This document shows positions 1-9,529 of a stretch of 64,000 nucleotides of DNA, piece by piece. Below the pieces are notes generated by a model. That model was not told the origin of the DNA and searched no databases. It worked only from the letters and a program-made list of their open reading frames with translations. The DNA lies in assembly GCF_000496755.2 (NCBI RefSeq), contig NZ_AYKS02000112.1, positions 1 through 64,000 on the forward strand. Reading direction: 5' to 3'. Position 1 is the stretch's first letter. Every line of letters begins with the position of its first letter. The position numbers were made by a program, and so were the translations under genes. The DNA is from Serratia sp. DD3. Lineage in GTDB: Bacteria; Pseudomonadota; Gammaproteobacteria; Enterobacterales; Enterobacteriaceae.

Positions 1-55
1 CTACCATGCCGCCCCCCACCACCAGGACATCAACCTGTTTTTGCGAAGTTTTCAT
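1..55 (-). CDS. ubiF: UbiF-like ubiquinone hydroxylase, N-terminal fragment
   Basis: Only the first 18 codons lie in the window; the gene runs off the left edge. The peptide starts MKTSQKQVDVLVVGGGMV, the beta-strand and GxGxxG-type dinucleotide fold that opens FAD-dependent monooxygenases. In E. coli, ubiF is transcribed divergently from miaB, exactly as here, so 2-octaprenyl-3-methyl-6-methoxy-1,4-benzoquinol hydroxylase of ubiquinone biosynthesis is the likely product. The family call rests on a short fragment plus synteny. Confidence 0.72.
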   Translation of the reverse strand, partial: MKTSQKQVDVLVVGGGMV

Positions 56-355
56 TTTCGTTATGCTTATTGATTCGTTGAGTGCCATGCCGCCCAAAAT
101 CCCCCGCATCATGCTGTCTAGCTGAGTATTGCTGGGGCTGCGTCATCGCGGTACGCGAACTTTAGTGTACCGGATCTGGCTTCGGGCCGCATGCTGCTTT
201 CACGTCACTGGTCACAGCCGCATCAAATGATTACAATACCCCACCTATATACTCTGATTTATTGAGATCGCAGCCAGCACGGCTGTAGATTGAAGCAATC
301 TGAGTATCTATGGCACATAACACATTTTTCTCTCTCCACGGGTAATGACAAGTCA
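56..355. other. ubiF-miaB divergent intergenic region
   Basis: About 300 bp separate two divergent start codons, so promoters for both genes must lie here. I see no convincing -10/-35 pair, no tRNA and no strong hairpin. Small reading frames opening to either side lack recognisable ribosome binding sites. Confidence 0.5.
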
Positions 356-1780
356 ATGACGAAAAAACTACATATCAAAACCTGGGGCTGCCAGATGAAT
401 GAGTATGACTCATCAAAAATGGCGGATTTACTGGGTAGCACACTGGGTTACCAACCAACCGAAAACGTTGAAGAGGCGGACCTGTTGCTGCTGAATACCT
501 GTTCTATTCGCGAAAAGGCACAGGAGAAAGTTTTCGATATGTTAGGCCGCTGGAAGCGACTGAAAGAGAAGAAACCTGACCTGATTATTGGCGTGGGTGG
601 CTGTGTTGCTTCACAAGAAGGCGCGCATATCCGCCAACGCGCACCCTGTGTCGATATTATCTTTGGCCCGCAGACCTTGCATCGTCTACCAGAGATGATC
701 GCACAGGTGACTGGCACCCGTAGCCCGGTTATCGACATCAGCTTCCCGGAAATCGAAAAGTTCGATCGGTTACCCGAACCCCGCGCTGACGGCCCCACGG
801 CGTTTGTTTCAATCATGGAAGGCTGCAATAAATACTGCACTTTTTGTGTTGTGCCTTATACCCGTGGTGAAGAAGTCAGCCGCCCATGCGATGACATCCT
901 GTTCGAAATCGCCCAACTTGCGGCCCAAGGGGTACGCGAAGTCAACCTGCTGGGGCAGAACGTGAATGCTTATCGTGGTGCGACTTACGATGGCGATATC
1001 TGTTCGTTTGCTGAATTGCTGCGTCTGGTGGCGGCCATTGACGGTATTGACCGTCTGCGTTTTACCACCAGCCACCCAATAGAATTCACCGACGATATTA
1101 TTGCGGTGTATGAAGATACCCCTGAGCTGGTGAGCTTCCTGCACCTGCCGGTACAAAGTGGTTCAGACCGCATCTTGACCATGATGAAACGTGCTCACAC
1201 CGCGTTGGAATATAAGTCTATTATTCGCAAGCTGCGTAAAGCCCGGCCCAACATACAGATCAGTTCTGATTTCATCGTTGGCTTCCCAGGGGAGACTGCA
1301 GCCGACTTTGAACAAACCATGAACCTGATTGCCGACGTCAATTTTGATCTCAGCTACAGCTTTATCTACTCCTCACGCCCCGGAACACCGGCCGCGGATA
1401 TGGTTGACGATGTCACCCTGGAAGAGAAAAAGCAGCGGCTCTATATTCTGCAAGAGCGCATTAACCAACAGGCGTTGCAGTTCAGCCGCCGTATGCTTGG
1501 CACTGAGCAACGCATTCTGGTGGAGGGAGTTTCCCGCAAGAGCGTGATGGATCTGGCTGGCCGCACCGAATGTAACCGGGTGGTCAACTTTGAGGGAACA
1601 CCGGATTTAATTGGCCAGTTTGTTGATGTGGAAATTACCGAGGTACGCAGTAACTCGCTGCGCGGCGCGTTGGTCCGTACTGAACAACAGATGGCGTTAC
1701 GGGTACATGAATCGCCGCAATCGGTGATCGCTCGTACCCGTAAAGAAGATGCTCTGGGTGTGGGCAGCTATCAGCCTTGA
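356..1780 (+). CDS. miaB: tRNA-2-methylthio-N6-dimethylallyladenosine synthase
   Basis: MiaB is a radical-SAM methylthiotransferase that converts i6A37 to ms2i6A37 in tRNAs reading UNN codons. I chose the ATG at 356 because the product then begins [17 protein letters not shown] and is 474 residues, the E. coli length; an upstream in-frame extension of 22 residues looks unrelated. The UPF0004 domain supplies Cys12, Cys49 and Cys83 for the auxiliary cluster. The radical-SAM motif gives Cys157, Cys161 and Cys164 (GCNKYCTFC). A TRAM domain occupies roughly the last 65 residues. Nothing is missing. Confidence 0.97.
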   Translation: MTKKLHIKTWGCQMNEYDSSKMADLLGSTLGYQPTENVEEADLLLLNTCSIREKAQEKVFDMLGRWKRLKEKKPDLIIGVGGCVASQEGAHIRQRAPCVDIIFGPQTLHRLPEMIAQVTGTRSPVIDISFPEIEKFDRLPEPRADGPTAFVSIMEGCNKYCTFCVVPYTRGEEVSRPCDDILFEIAQLAAQGVREVNLLGQNVNAYRGATYDGDICSFAELLRLVAAIDGIDRLRFTTSHPIEFTDDIIAVYEDTPELVSFLHLPVQSGSDRILTMMKRAHTALEYKSIIRKLRKARPNIQISSDFIVGFPGETAADFEQTMNLIADVNFDLSYSFIYSSRPGTPAADMVDDVTLEEKKQRLYILQERINQQALQFSRRMLGTEQRILVEGVSRKSVMDLAGRTECNRVVNFEGTPDLIGQFVDVEITEVRSNSLRGALVRTEQQMALRVHESPQSVIARTRKEDALGVGSYQP

Positions 1781-1807
1781 TGCGGATTGGCGTCTATAGC
1801 CTCGCCG

Positions 1808-1851
1808 ATTCAAGTTGCCGTTAGGCGGCCAAATGCGCCAGCAACTTGAAT
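1808..1851. repeat. Inverted repeat, probable internally deleted ERIC remnant
   Basis: ATTCAAGTTGC at 1808-1818 and GCAACTTGAAT at 1841-1851 form a perfect 11-bp inverted repeat. These are the sequences found near the two ends of ERIC elements, here with the conserved core missing. It lies in the miaB-yjdM spacer and would fold as RNA into a hairpin. Calling it ERIC-derived is inference. Confidence 0.5.
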
Positions 1852-1969
1852 GGCAGTGAAACGAATAGACAACCTAGACGCTGCTGCCCAATACCGTCAC
1901 TTTGCTATTTTTTACCAGGCAGATATTGCCTGGTCATTTTTTTTATTTTAATAAAGAGGCAATAATCTA

Positions 1970-2305
1970 ATGCAACTGCCACACTGCCCGAAGTGCAACT
2001 CCGAATATACCTACCAGGATAACGACCTGTTCATCTGCCCCGAGTGCGCCTATGAGTGGAGCGACAACGCCAGCGCTGAAGATGCCGATACCCTGATTGT
2101 CAAAGATGCCAATGGCAATCTGCTCGCTGATGGTGATGCTGTGACGGTCATTAAAGACCTGAAAGTGAAAGGCAGCTCTTCCATGCTGAAAATTGGCACC
2201 AAAGTGAAAAACATCCGTCTGGTGGAGGGTGATCACAACATCGATTGTAAAATTGACGGTTTTGGCCCAATGAAGCTGAAATCGGAATTTGTGAAAAAGA
2301 ACTAA
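1970..2305 (+). CDS. yjdM: PhnA/YjdM-family zinc-ribbon protein
   Basis: A 111-residue protein, the length of E. coli YjdM (formerly PhnA). The N-terminal zinc ribbon is visible as CPKC near residues 6-9 and CPEC near residues 24-27. The C-terminal half is the small beta-barrel PhnA domain ending in [10 protein letters not shown]. Despite the old name, the E. coli protein is not the phosphonoacetate hydrolase and its role is unsettled. It stands alone between miaB and ybeZ with spacers on both sides, an unusual position compared with E. coli, where yjdM lies elsewhere. Confidence 0.93.
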   Translation: MQLPHCPKCNSEYTYQDNDLFICPECAYEWSDNASAEDADTLIVKDANGNLLADGDAVTVIKDLKVKGSSSMLKIGTKVKNIRLVEGDHNIDCKIDGFGPMKLKSEFVKKN

Positions 2306-2343
2306 TCTGCTCTTCTGGGCCGAACGATTTGCCCGGATTGCAT

Positions 2344-2379
2344 GTGTCACAGGTGTAAGGACTTGCACCTGTGCCACAC
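2344..2379. other. Stem-loop between yjdM and ybeZ
   Basis: CACAGGTG at 2348-2355 pairs perfectly with CACCTGTG at 2366-2373, with further partial pairing outside (GTGT and CACAC). No T tract follows on either strand, so this is a weak terminator candidate at best, or a repeat remnant. Confidence 0.4.
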
Positions 2380-2476
2380 GGCATGAATAATTCAAGGTAT
2401 TCCCATCAAAGGGGATATACACTGAAATTAGATTAGATGACATTAACCAGGCCCAGAATGAGCCTTGAGGAATCGT

Positions 2477-3532
2477 TTGAACGTCGCAACACAAGAAATC
2501 CTGTTAGAGCCTGCAGATAACCAACGCTTGTTGAGCCTCTGTGGCCCGTTTGATGACAATATCAAACAACTCGAACGTCGGTTGGGGATTGAAATCAACC
2601 GGCGGGATAATCGCTTCAAGTTGGTCGGTAAAAACCTTTGTGTTGCTGCCGCAGCGGATATTCTGCGCCATCTGTATGTGGATACCGCACCGATTCGTGG
2701 CGTGACCCCAGATATCGATCCAGAGCAGATCCACTTGGCTATCAAAGAGAGCCGGGTACTGGAGCAGGTTGCCGAAAGCGTCCCAGATTATGGTAAAGCG
2801 GTTACCATCAAGACCAAACGTGGCATGGTAAAGCCCCGTACCCCCAATCAGGCGCAATATGTCGCCAATATTTTCGCTCATGACATCACTTTTGGTATTG
2901 GCCCTGCCGGTACCGGGAAGACCTATCTGGCGGTTGCCGCTGCGGTAGATGCCCTAGAGCGTCAAGAGATCCGCCGTATCCTGCTTACTCGCCCAGCAGT
3001 GGAAGCGGGTGAAAAACTTGGCTTCCTGCCTGGGGATCTCAGCCAGAAAGTTGATCCCTACCTGCGCCCCCTGTATGACGCCCTATTCGAAATGCTCGGC
3101 TTTGAACGAGTGGAAAAACTGATCGAACGGAATGTGATCGAAGTGGCCCCATTAGCTTATATGCGTGGCCGCACATTGAATGATGCCTTTATCATTCTGG
3201 ATGAAAGCCAGAACACCAGCATCGAACAGATGAAAATGTTCCTGACGCGTATCGGTTTCAACTCGAAAGCGGTAATTACCGGTGATGTGACGCAAATCGA
3301 TCTGCCACGTAACCAGAAATCTGGCCTGCGCCATGCGGTGGAAGTGCTCTCTGAAGTGGAAGAGATCAGTTTCAACTTTTTCCACAGTGAAGATGTGGTA
3401 CGGCACCCGGTGGTCGCCCGCGTGGTGATCGCCTATGAAGCTTGGGAAGCCGCCGAACAGAAACGCAAAGATGCCCTCGCCGAGCAACGCAAACGTGATG
3501 CGTTAACCGCCCCCGGGCAGGAGATGCCATGA
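2477..3532 (+). CDS. ybeZ: PhoH-like ATPase YbeZ, TTG start
   Basis: A PhoH-family NTPase; Walker A GPAGTGKT is at residues 142-149 and Walker B with Asp242-Glu243 in [11 protein letters not shown] set the start at TTG 2477 because GAGG sits 6 nt upstream and the product then begins [14 protein letters not shown], matching the E. coli N-terminus; an earlier in-frame TTG at 2465 adds four unconserved residues and no ATG is available. The protein is 351 residues. Its stop overlaps the ybeY start by 4 bp, consistent with the ybeZYX operon and a role with the YbeY endonuclease in RNA maturation. Confidence 0.93.
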   Translation: MNVATQEILLEPADNQRLLSLCGPFDDNIKQLERRLGIEINRRDNRFKLVGKNLCVAAAADILRHLYVDTAPIRGVTPDIDPEQIHLAIKESRVLEQVAESVPDYGKAVTIKTKRGMVKPRTPNQAQYVANIFAHDITFGIGPAGTGKTYLAVAAAVDALERQEIRRILLTRPAVEAGEKLGFLPGDLSQKVDPYLRPLYDALFEMLGFERVEKLIERNVIEVAPLAYMRGRTLNDAFIILDESQNTSIEQMKMFLTRIGFNSKAVITGDVTQIDLPRNQKSGLRHAVEVLSEVEEISFNFFHSEDVVRHPVVARVVIAYEAWEAAEQKRKDALAEQRKRDALTAPGQEMP

Positions 3533-4002
3533 GCCCAGTGATCCTCGATTTACAACTGGCCTGTGACAACAGTGAAGGGCTACCCCTTGAAAACCAATTC
3601 CAGCGTTGGCTGGACGCGGTCTTGCCACAGTTTCAGGAACAGTCGGAAGTCACTATCCGCCTGGTGGATGAAGCGGAAAGCCAGCAGTTGAATCTCACTT
3701 ATCGCGGCAAAGACCAACCCACCAATGTGCTGTCATTCCCGTTTGAAGCCCCGGCGGGAATCGAATTACCGCTGTTGGGGGACTTGGTTATTTGCCGTCA
3801 GGTGGTGGAACGGGAAGCCGTTGAACAACAAAAAACGCTGGAGGCCCATTGGGCACATATGGTTGTTCACGGTAGCCTTCATCTGCTAGGGTATGACCAT
3901 ATTGAAGATGAGCAAGCCGAAGAAATGGAATCTTTGGAAACCGAGATTATGCAGGAGATGGGCTACCCAGACCCTTACCTGGCGGAAAAAGATCCCATCT
4001 GA
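3529..4002 (+). CDS. ybeY: Endoribonuclease YbeY, 16S rRNA 3' maturation
   Basis: YbeY is a metal-dependent RNase used in 16S rRNA 3'-end processing and 70S quality control. The signature [11 protein letters not shown] places the zinc ligands at His114, His118 and His124, the same numbers as in E. coli. The 157-residue length is normal. It starts inside the ybeZ stop region (4-bp overlap), indicating translational coupling. An ERIC element separates it from corC downstream. Confidence 0.96.
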   Translation: MSPVILDLQLACDNSEGLPLENQFQRWLDAVLPQFQEQSEVTIRLVDEAESQQLNLTYRGKDQPTNVLSFPFEAPAGIELPLLGDLVICRQVVEREAVEQQKTLEAHWAHMVVHGSLHLLGYDHIEDEQAEEMESLETEIMQEMGYPDPYLAEKDPI

Positions 4003-4036
4003 TGTTAGCAAACAGCCCTTGCCCTGCATGGGAACT

Positions 4037-4161
4037 GTACTCAAAATAATTCGAGTTGCTTGCAGGCGGCAAGTCCGAAAGTCGCCAGGAGCATAGATAA
4101 CTATGTGACTGGTGCGAACGAACGCAGCCAACACCCAATCAACTTGAAGAATGAAGAGTAT
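4037..4161. repeat. ERIC element between ybeY and corC
   Basis: A roughly 125-bp element with the hallmarks of an ERIC sequence: an ATAATTCGAGTTGC-type left end, a diverged core containing CCAGGAGC and TATGTGACTGGTG, then GCAGCCAAC and AACTTGAAG near the right end. It fills most of the 207-bp ybeY-corC gap, so a ybeZYX transcript would carry it as a long hairpin. Confidence 0.85.
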
Positions 4162-4209
4162 GTTGCTAATTTTGATCCCTCTGACCTGAGTGATATTAAC
4201 TAAAACGCC

Positions 4210-5088
4210 ATGAGCGACGACCATTCACAAAGCAATGACAGCCCCAGTCCCAAAAAGGGGTTCTTTACTCTTATCCTTAACCATTTGTTCCATGGTGAAC
4301 CTAAAAATCGTGACGATTTGGTTGAGCTGATCCGCGACTCTGAGCAAAACGAGCTGATTGATCCCGATACCCGTGACATGCTCGAAGGGGTGATGGATAT
4401 CGCCGGGCAACGGGTACGTGACATCATGATCCCGCGTTCCCAGATGGTCACCGTAAAGCGTAACCAGACCCTTGAAGAGTGCCTGGACGTGATTATTGAA
4501 TCTGCACACTCCCGCTTCCCGGTAGTCAGTGAAGACAAGGATCACATCGAAGGTATTCTGATGGCTAAGGATTTATTGCCGTTTATGCGCGCAGATTCCG
4601 AGCCATTCAGCATCGACAAGGTGTTGCGCCCTGCCGTTGTGGTCCCTGAGAGCAAACGGGTTGACCGGATGCTGAAAGAGTTCCGCTCCCAGCGTTATCA
4701 TATGGCGATTGTCATTGATGAATTCGGTGGTGTTTCTGGCCTGGTCACCATTGAAGATATTCTGGAACTGATTGTGGGTGAAATCGAAGATGAATACGAC
4801 GATGAGGAAGATCTCGATGTTCGCCAACTGAATCGCCACATGTTTACCGTGCGCGCTCTGGCCCCTATCGAAGATTTTAACGAAACATTTGGTACTCACT
4901 TCAGTGATGAGGAAGTTGACACCATTGGTGGTCTGGTGATGCAAGCCTTCGGTCACCTGCCTGCGCGGGGGGAAACCATCGAAATCGAAGGTTACTTGTT
5001 TAAAGTGACCATGGCCGACAGTCGACGTATCATCCAGGTTCATGTCAAAATTCCGGACGACTCGCCACCACCGAAACTGGAAGAATAA
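4210..5088 (+). CDS. corC: CorC/YbeX CBS-domain protein
   Basis: 292 residues, the E. coli YbeX length. After a charged N-terminus, two CBS repeats span roughly residues 65-190 ([11 protein letters not shown] and [34 protein letters not shown]). A short acidic linker ([10 protein letters not shown]) leads to a C-terminal CorC_HlyC domain. The family is linked to magnesium/cobalt efflux and, for YbeX, ribosome-related phenotypes. There is no transmembrane segment, so it is cytosolic. The stop lies 7 nt before the lnt start. Confidence 0.94.
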   Translation: MSDDHSQSNDSPSPKKGFFTLILNHLFHGEPKNRDDLVELIRDSEQNELIDPDTRDMLEGVMDIAGQRVRDIMIPRSQMVTVKRNQTLEECLDVIIESAHSRFPVVSEDKDHIEGILMAKDLLPFMRADSEPFSIDKVLRPAVVVPESKRVDRMLKEFRSQRYHMAIVIDEFGGVSGLVTIEDILELIVGEIEDEYDDEEDLDVRQLNRHMFTVRALAPIEDFNETFGTHFSDEEVDTIGGLVMQAFGHLPARGETIEIEGYLFKVTMADSRRIIQVHVKIPDDSPPPKLEE

Positions 5089-5095
5089 ATCATTT

Positions 5096-6625
5096 ATGGC
5101 TAAAGCCCCCTTACTTGAACGCCAGTGGGTTCGTACCCTGCTGGCGCTGTTGTCCGGTGCCTGCGGCACATTAGCATTCTCACCTTACGATATCTGGCCA
5201 GCGGCGATTGTTTCCCTGGTCGGTCTGTTAGCGATTACGCTTAATCGCACCACGAAACAGTCTGTTATGCTGGGCTTCTTCTGGGGCATGGGGCTGTTTG
5301 GCACTGGCGTGAACTGGGTCTATGTCAGCATTGCTGATTTCGGTGGTATGCCCTTTGCCATCAATCTCTTTCTGGTGGTACTGCTGGCCGCCTATCTCTC
5401 ACTCTACACCGGGCTATTCGCTGGGCTCTTGACCCGTATCTGGCCACAGACCAGTTGGTGGAAACTGGCCATTGCCGCCCCAGCCGTATGGCAACTGACC
5501 GAGTTCCTGCGCGGTTGGGTGCTCACTGGCTTCCCCTGGTTGCAATTTGGCTATAGCCAGATTGATGGTCCGCTGCAAGGTATCGCGCCATTGCTGGGCG
5601 TGGATGCCATCACCTTAATTTTAATGTCTCTCAGTGGGCTACTGGTTTTTGCCATTAACCAGCGGCGCATTACCCCTGGGGTGATTGCGCTGGCAATGTT
5701 ACTGCTGCCCTGGCCACTGCGCCAGTTGCAGTGGTTTACCCCACTGCCGGAGAAGGCGGTGAATATCGCCATGGTGCAAGGCAATATCGAACAATCGCTG
5801 AAATGGGACCCCAGTGCGTTGCAAAATACGCTGCAAACCTATCTGGATGAGAGCAGGCCCTATATCGGTAAAGCCCCCATTATCATCTGGCCGGAGTCCG
5901 CCATTCCGGATGTGGAAAGCAACCAACATGGCTTTCTGACCATGCTTGATGAGATGATGCGAGCTAACAACAGCAGCCTGATCACCGGGATTGTCGATGT
6001 CCGCGCCACACCACAGGGCAGAGAGATCTTCAACAGTGTGATCGTCCTTGGGGAAGAGGAACCCTACCGTTACCCCGCCAGCAATCGTTACGACAAACAC
6101 CATCTGGTGCCCTTTGGTGAATTTGTACCGCTGGAAACTCTGCTGCGGCCATTAGCGCCACTTTTTGATTTGCCAATGTCCTCATTCAGCCGTGGTAATT
6201 ATGTGCAGCCACCGTTGAGTGTGCGCGGTTACAACCTGACTGCGGCCATCTGCTATGAAATTGTGCTGGGTCAACAAGTACGGGATAATTTGCATCCAGA
6301 TACCCATTTCCTGCTGACCATCTCGAATGATGCCTGGTTCGGCAACTCTATTGGCCCATGGCAGCACTTCCAAATGGCGCGGATGCGAGCACTGGAATTA
6401 GGCCGGCCGTTGCTACGCGCCACCAATAACGGCATTACTGCAGCGATTGGGCCGACAGGTGAAGTACAGGCTTCCATCCCACAATTCACCCGAAGCGTGC
6501 TGGAAGTGACGGTCACCCCCACCAGCGGGATCACCCCTTACGCGCGTTTTGGTTCAGCCCCCATTTGGCTGATCAGTGCGCTGTTAGGTGCTATTGCCCT
6601 GGTCGCTCGTTGGCGCCGCAAATAA
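5096..6625 (+). CDS. lnt: Apolipoprotein N-acyltransferase
   Basis: Lnt adds the third acyl chain to the N-terminal Cys of lipoproteins in the inner membrane. The ATG at 5096 gives [19 protein letters not shown] and 509 residues; starting earlier would read through the end of corC. Multiple membrane helices fill the first 210 residues and the last 20. The nitrilase-like periplasmic domain carries the triad Glu267 (WPESAIP), Lys334 ([13 protein letters not shown]) and Cys386 (AAICYE). A terminator follows closely. Confidence 0.97.
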   Translation: MAKAPLLERQWVRTLLALLSGACGTLAFSPYDIWPAAIVSLVGLLAITLNRTTKQSVMLGFFWGMGLFGTGVNWVYVSIADFGGMPFAINLFLVVLLAAYLSLYTGLFAGLLTRIWPQTSWWKLAIAAPAVWQLTEFLRGWVLTGFPWLQFGYSQIDGPLQGIAPLLGVDAITLILMSLSGLLVFAINQRRITPGVIALAMLLLPWPLRQLQWFTPLPEKAVNIAMVQGNIEQSLKWDPSALQNTLQTYLDESRPYIGKAPIIIWPESAIPDVESNQHGFLTMLDEMMRANNSSLITGIVDVRATPQGREIFNSVIVLGEEEPYRYPASNRYDKHHLVPFGEFVPLETLLRPLAPLFDLPMSSFSRGNYVQPPLSVRGYNLTAAICYEIVLGQQVRDNLHPDTHFLLTISNDAWFGNSIGPWQHFQMARMRALELGRPLLRATNNGITAAIGPTGEVQASIPQFTRSVLEVTVTPTSGITPYARFGSAPIWLISALLGAIALVARWRRK

Positions 6626-6637
6626 CCTTCCACTCTT

Positions 6638-6663
6638 AAGCACGGCGCCTTGCCGTGCTTTTC
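6638..6663 (+). terminator. Intrinsic terminator after lnt
   Basis: AAGCACGGC and GCCGTGCTT form a perfect 9-bp stem with a GCCTT-sized loop, ending in TTTTC. It lies 13 nt past the lnt stop and closes the ybeZYX-lnt transcription unit. Confidence 0.85.
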
Positions 6664-6697
6664 TCACCACGCCTTAACATTTCATGGCGCCGATTTT

Positions 6698-6713
6698 TGG
6701 CATGTTCCTTGCT
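6698..6713 (+). promoter_or_regulatory. Candidate sigma-54 promoter upstream of gltI
   Basis: TGGCATGTTCCTTGCT has the invariant GG (6699-6700) and GC (6711-6712) separated by exactly 10 nt, matching the TGGCAY-N5-TTGCW pattern. It is about 320 bp ahead of gltI, giving a long leader. Glutamate/aspartate uptake genes are reported as nitrogen-regulated in enterobacteria. Use as a promoter is inferred. Confidence 0.55.
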
Positions 6714-6830
6714 TTAATAAAATCATATCCAAATCCAGGTTATCGCCAGTTAGCCGCTAAGGTCCGGCAGCACAGCCCCCTGAATAGCCCGAAAGAACGT
6801 GGATATATGCACAACTCCAGCGTATTACGC

Positions 6831-6874
6831 GCACTTTACTGGTGTGCAGTGGGTTTATTGCATTAATTTGGTGC
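6831..6874. promoter_or_regulatory. Two NtrC-like dyads in the gltI leader
   Basis: GCAC-N7-GTGT (6831-6845) and GCAT-N7-GTGC (6860-6874) each match the NtrC half-site pair GCAC-N7-GTGC with one mismatch. Their starts are 29 bp apart, about three helical turns. They lie downstream of the sigma-54 candidate, an atypical but possible enhancer position. Confidence 0.35.
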
Positions 6875-7031
6875 GTGTGATGTCGCAAAAAACAAAACAA
6901 TTTAATTACATTATATTTACATTGAGCTATTTTTTAGCGGTTTCATACGCTAAATAACTCAAACCTCGAATAGTCGCTTTAGCTCAACACTCCCTGAGTA
7001 CAGACTATTACAACAACAAAGGAGTTAAACC

Positions 7032-7928
7032 ATGCAACTACGTAAATTGGCGTTATCGTTACTGTTTATCGGTATGGCGGGTAGCGTAGCCCATGCGGAA
7101 GAATTGACCGGTACACTAAAGAAAATCAACGATAACGGCGTGATTGTTGTCGGCCACCGTGAGTCTTCGGTCCCCTTCTCTTACTATGATAATCAACAGC
7201 AAGTGGTCGGCTACTCCCAGGACTATTCCAACCAAATTATTGATGCCATCAAGAAGAAATTGAACCAACCCAATCTGCAGGTGAAAATGATCCCCATCAC
7301 CTCGCAGAATCGTATCCCATTGTTACAAAACGGGACTTACGACTTTGAGTGTGGTTCGACGACCAACAACCTTGAGCGCCAACAACAAGCCACATTCTCC
7401 AACACCATTTTTATTGTCGGCACTCGTCTGCTAGCGAAGAAAGACTCCGATATCAAAGACTTTAAAGACCTGGCGGGTAAAACCGTGGTGGTCACTTCGG
7501 GGACAACGTCTGAAGTCCTGCTCAACAAACTCAATGACAACGGGCAGATGAAAATGCGCATCATCAGTGCCAAAGATCATGGTGACTCTTTCCGTACCTT
7601 GGAAAGCGGCCGTGCAGTGGCATTCATGATGGACGACGCCCTACTTGCAGGCGAACGGGCCAAAGCCAAGCAGCCTGACCAGTGGGAAATCACCGGCACT
7701 GCGCAATCCAGAGAAGCCTATGGCTGTATGATGCGCAAAGATGACCCGCAATTTAAACAATTGATTGATGAGACCATCAGCCAAGTTCAAACCTCGGGTC
7801 AGGCTATACAATGGTTTGATACCTGGTTCAAACAACCTATCCCACCGAAAAACCTCAACTTGAACTTCGCACTGTCTGATGACATGAAGCAATTGTTCAA
7901 AGAGCCGAATGACAAAGCATTAAATTAA
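7032..7928 (+). CDS. gltI: Glutamate/aspartate ABC transporter, periplasmic binding protein
   Basis: 298 residues with a Sec signal peptide (MQLRKLALSLLFIGMAGSVAHA, cleaved before EELTG) and a family-3 solute-binding fold: VIVVGHRESSVPFSYYD near the N-terminus, and the ligand-contacting FECGSTTNNLERQQ segment. It presents L-glutamate or L-aspartate to the GltJK permease. An AAAGGAG ribosome binding site precedes the ATG. The 5' leader carries sigma-54 and NtrC-like elements; a structured 186-bp spacer separates it from gltJ. Confidence 0.96.
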   Translation: MQLRKLALSLLFIGMAGSVAHAEELTGTLKKINDNGVIVVGHRESSVPFSYYDNQQQVVGYSQDYSNQIIDAIKKKLNQPNLQVKMIPITSQNRIPLLQNGTYDFECGSTTNNLERQQQATFSNTIFIVGTRLLAKKDSDIKDFKDLAGKTVVVTSGTTSEVLLNKLNDNGQMKMRIISAKDHGDSFRTLESGRAVAFMMDDALLAGERAKAKQPDQWEITGTAQSREAYGCMMRKDDPQFKQLIDETISQVQTSGQAIQWFDTWFKQPIPPKNLNLNFALSDDMKQLFKEPNDKALN

Positions 7929-7937
7929 TAATAATAA

Positions 7938-8068
7938 GGCCAGTATCACTGGCCATGTTGATGGCTGACTGAGGGCAGACAGAAATGCGGGGGGTAGTTC
8001 CCCTCCCGCATTGCTCCAGACAAGTTCAGGGTCTCATACGCAAAAAACAACCTGACCCGTGCGTGTGA
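7938..8068 (+). ncRNA. Structured gltI-gltJ spacer, possible SroC-like sRNA
   Basis: Three hairpins can be drawn: GGCCAGT/ACTGGCC (7938-7954), AATGCGGG/CCCGCATT (7984-8012), and CTCATACGC/GCGTGTGAG (about 8032-8068). In E. coli and Salmonella this same intergenic region of the gltIJKL mRNA is processed into SroC, an Hfq-bound sponge of GcvB. Position and structure suggest an equivalent; primary sequence identity was not tested, and no clean T-tract terminator is visible. Confidence 0.35.
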
Positions 8069-8114
8069 GCTACCGCCGAACCCCCATCATGCTCGATGTT
8101 TAATGGAGTTTGTT

Positions 8115-8855
8115 ATGTCAATTGATTGGAACTGGGGTATCTTCTTGCAGCCGGCCCCCTTCGGCAATACCACCTATCTGGGCTGGATGTGGTCCGGTTT
8201 TCAGGTCACGATCGCCCTCTCCCTGTGTGCCTGGATGATTGCTTTCTTTGTGGGATCACTGTTTGGCATCTTGCGCACCGTGCCTAACCGTTTCCTTTCC
8301 TCGCTGGGTACCTGTTATGTAGAGCTATTTCGTAACGTACCGCTGATCGTCCAATTTTTCACCTGGTATCTGGTGATCCCCGAACTGCTGCCGACAGAGA
8401 TCGGTATGTGGTTCAAAATGGAGCTGGATCCCAACGTTCAGTTCTTTGTCTCCTCCATGCTGTGCCTTGGCTTGTTTACTGCGGCACGCGTCTGTGAACA
8501 AGTACGTGCAGCCATTCAATCACTGCCCCGTGGTCAGCAGGCTGCAGGGTTAGCCATGGGGCTGACATTGCCACAAACCTATCGCTATGTGCTATTGCCC
8601 AATGCTTACCGGATCATTGTGCCGCCGATGACCTCCGAAATGTTGAACCTGGTAAAAAACTCTGCCATCGCCTCCACTATCGGTTTGGTGGATATGGCGG
8701 CGCAAGCAGGCAAACTGCTCGATTACTCAGCTCATGCGTATGAATCATTTACTGCTATCACCTTGGCCTATGTCGCTATCAACGCTGTCATTATGCTGTT
8801 GATGCGTCTGGTGGAGAAGAGAGTGCAGTTACCTGGCAATATGGGGAGCAAGTAA
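8115..8855 (+). CDS. gltJ: Glutamate/aspartate ABC permease GltJ
   Basis: 246 residues beginning [12 protein letters not shown], as in E. coli; an ATG four codons earlier is in frame but unconserved. It is a polar amino-acid permease of the HisMQ type with about five membrane helices. The EAA loop is visible as [26 protein letters not shown], the contact site for the GltL ATPase. It pairs with GltK, whose ATG overlaps its TAA stop by one base. Confidence 0.96.
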   Translation: MSIDWNWGIFLQPAPFGNTTYLGWMWSGFQVTIALSLCAWMIAFFVGSLFGILRTVPNRFLSSLGTCYVELFRNVPLIVQFFTWYLVIPELLPTEIGMWFKMELDPNVQFFVSSMLCLGLFTAARVCEQVRAAIQSLPRGQQAAGLAMGLTLPQTYRYVLLPNAYRIIVPPMTSEMLNLVKNSAIASTIGLVDMAAQAGKLLDYSAHAYESFTAITLAYVAINAVIMLLMRLVEKRVQLPGNMGSK

Positions 8856-9529
8856 TGTATCAATTTGATTGGGGATCGATTGTCCCAAACCTCCCTTACC
8901 TGCTGCAGGGCCTGGGGATCACGCTGAAAATCACCGTGGTCGCCATCGTATTTGGCATTCTCTGGGGTACCGTGCTCGCGGTTATGCGCTTGTCACCGAT
9001 CAAACCCCTCAGTTGGTTTGCGGCGCTGTATGTCAACCTGTTTCGCTCTGTCCCGCTAGTGATGGTATTGCTGTGGTTCTACCTGGTGGTTCCCAGCTTC
9101 TTACAACAGGTCCTTGGTTTATCACCAAAAAACGATATTCGCCTGATCTCGGCGATGGTCGCCTTTTCGTTGTTTGAAGCGGCTTATTACTCGGAAATTA
9201 TTCGGGCAGGTATCGAAAGCGTTTCACGCGGCCAATCTGCTGCTTCACTGGCGTTGGGGATGACCCGCTGGCAATCAATGCAACTGGTGATCTTGCCACA
9301 AGCTTTCCGTGCCATGGTCCCCCTACTCTTGACGCAAGGAATTGTACTTTTCCAGGATACCTCACTGGTTTATGTGTTGAGCCTGGCTGACTTCTTCCGC
9401 ACGGCCACCAATATTGGTGAGCGTGACGGTACGCGGGTAGAAATGGTGCTGTTCGCCGGTTTTGTCTATTTTATTATCAGTCTGGCCGCTTCGGCACTGG
9501 TAAGCTATTTGAAGAAAAGGACAGTTTGA
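8855..9529 (+). CDS. gltK: Glutamate/aspartate ABC permease GltK
   Basis: 224 residues, the E. coli length, with a HisMQ-type permease fold. The N-terminal helix region reads [20 protein letters not shown], and the EAA loop [23 protein letters not shown] couples to GltL. It forms the inner-membrane channel with GltJ. The start overlaps the gltJ stop by one base and its own stop overlaps the gltL start by one base, so the three genes are translationally coupled. Confidence 0.96.
   Translation: MYQFDWGSIVPNLPYLLQGLGITLKITVVAIVFGILWGTVLAVMRLSPIKPLSWFAALYVNLFRSVPLVMVLLWFYLVVPSFLQQVLGLSPKNDIRLISAMVAFSLFEAAYYSEIIRAGIESVSRGQSAASLALGMTRWQSMQLVILPQAFRAMVPLLLTQGIVLFQDTSLVYVLSLADFFRTATNIGERDGTRVEMVLFAGFVYFIISLAASALVSYLKKRTV

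Noticed and set aside
6684..6866. 60-codon open frame upstream of gltI
   Set aside because: Covers the sigma-54 element and leader, has no ribosome binding site or recognisable similarity, and its start lies upstream of the expected transcript start.
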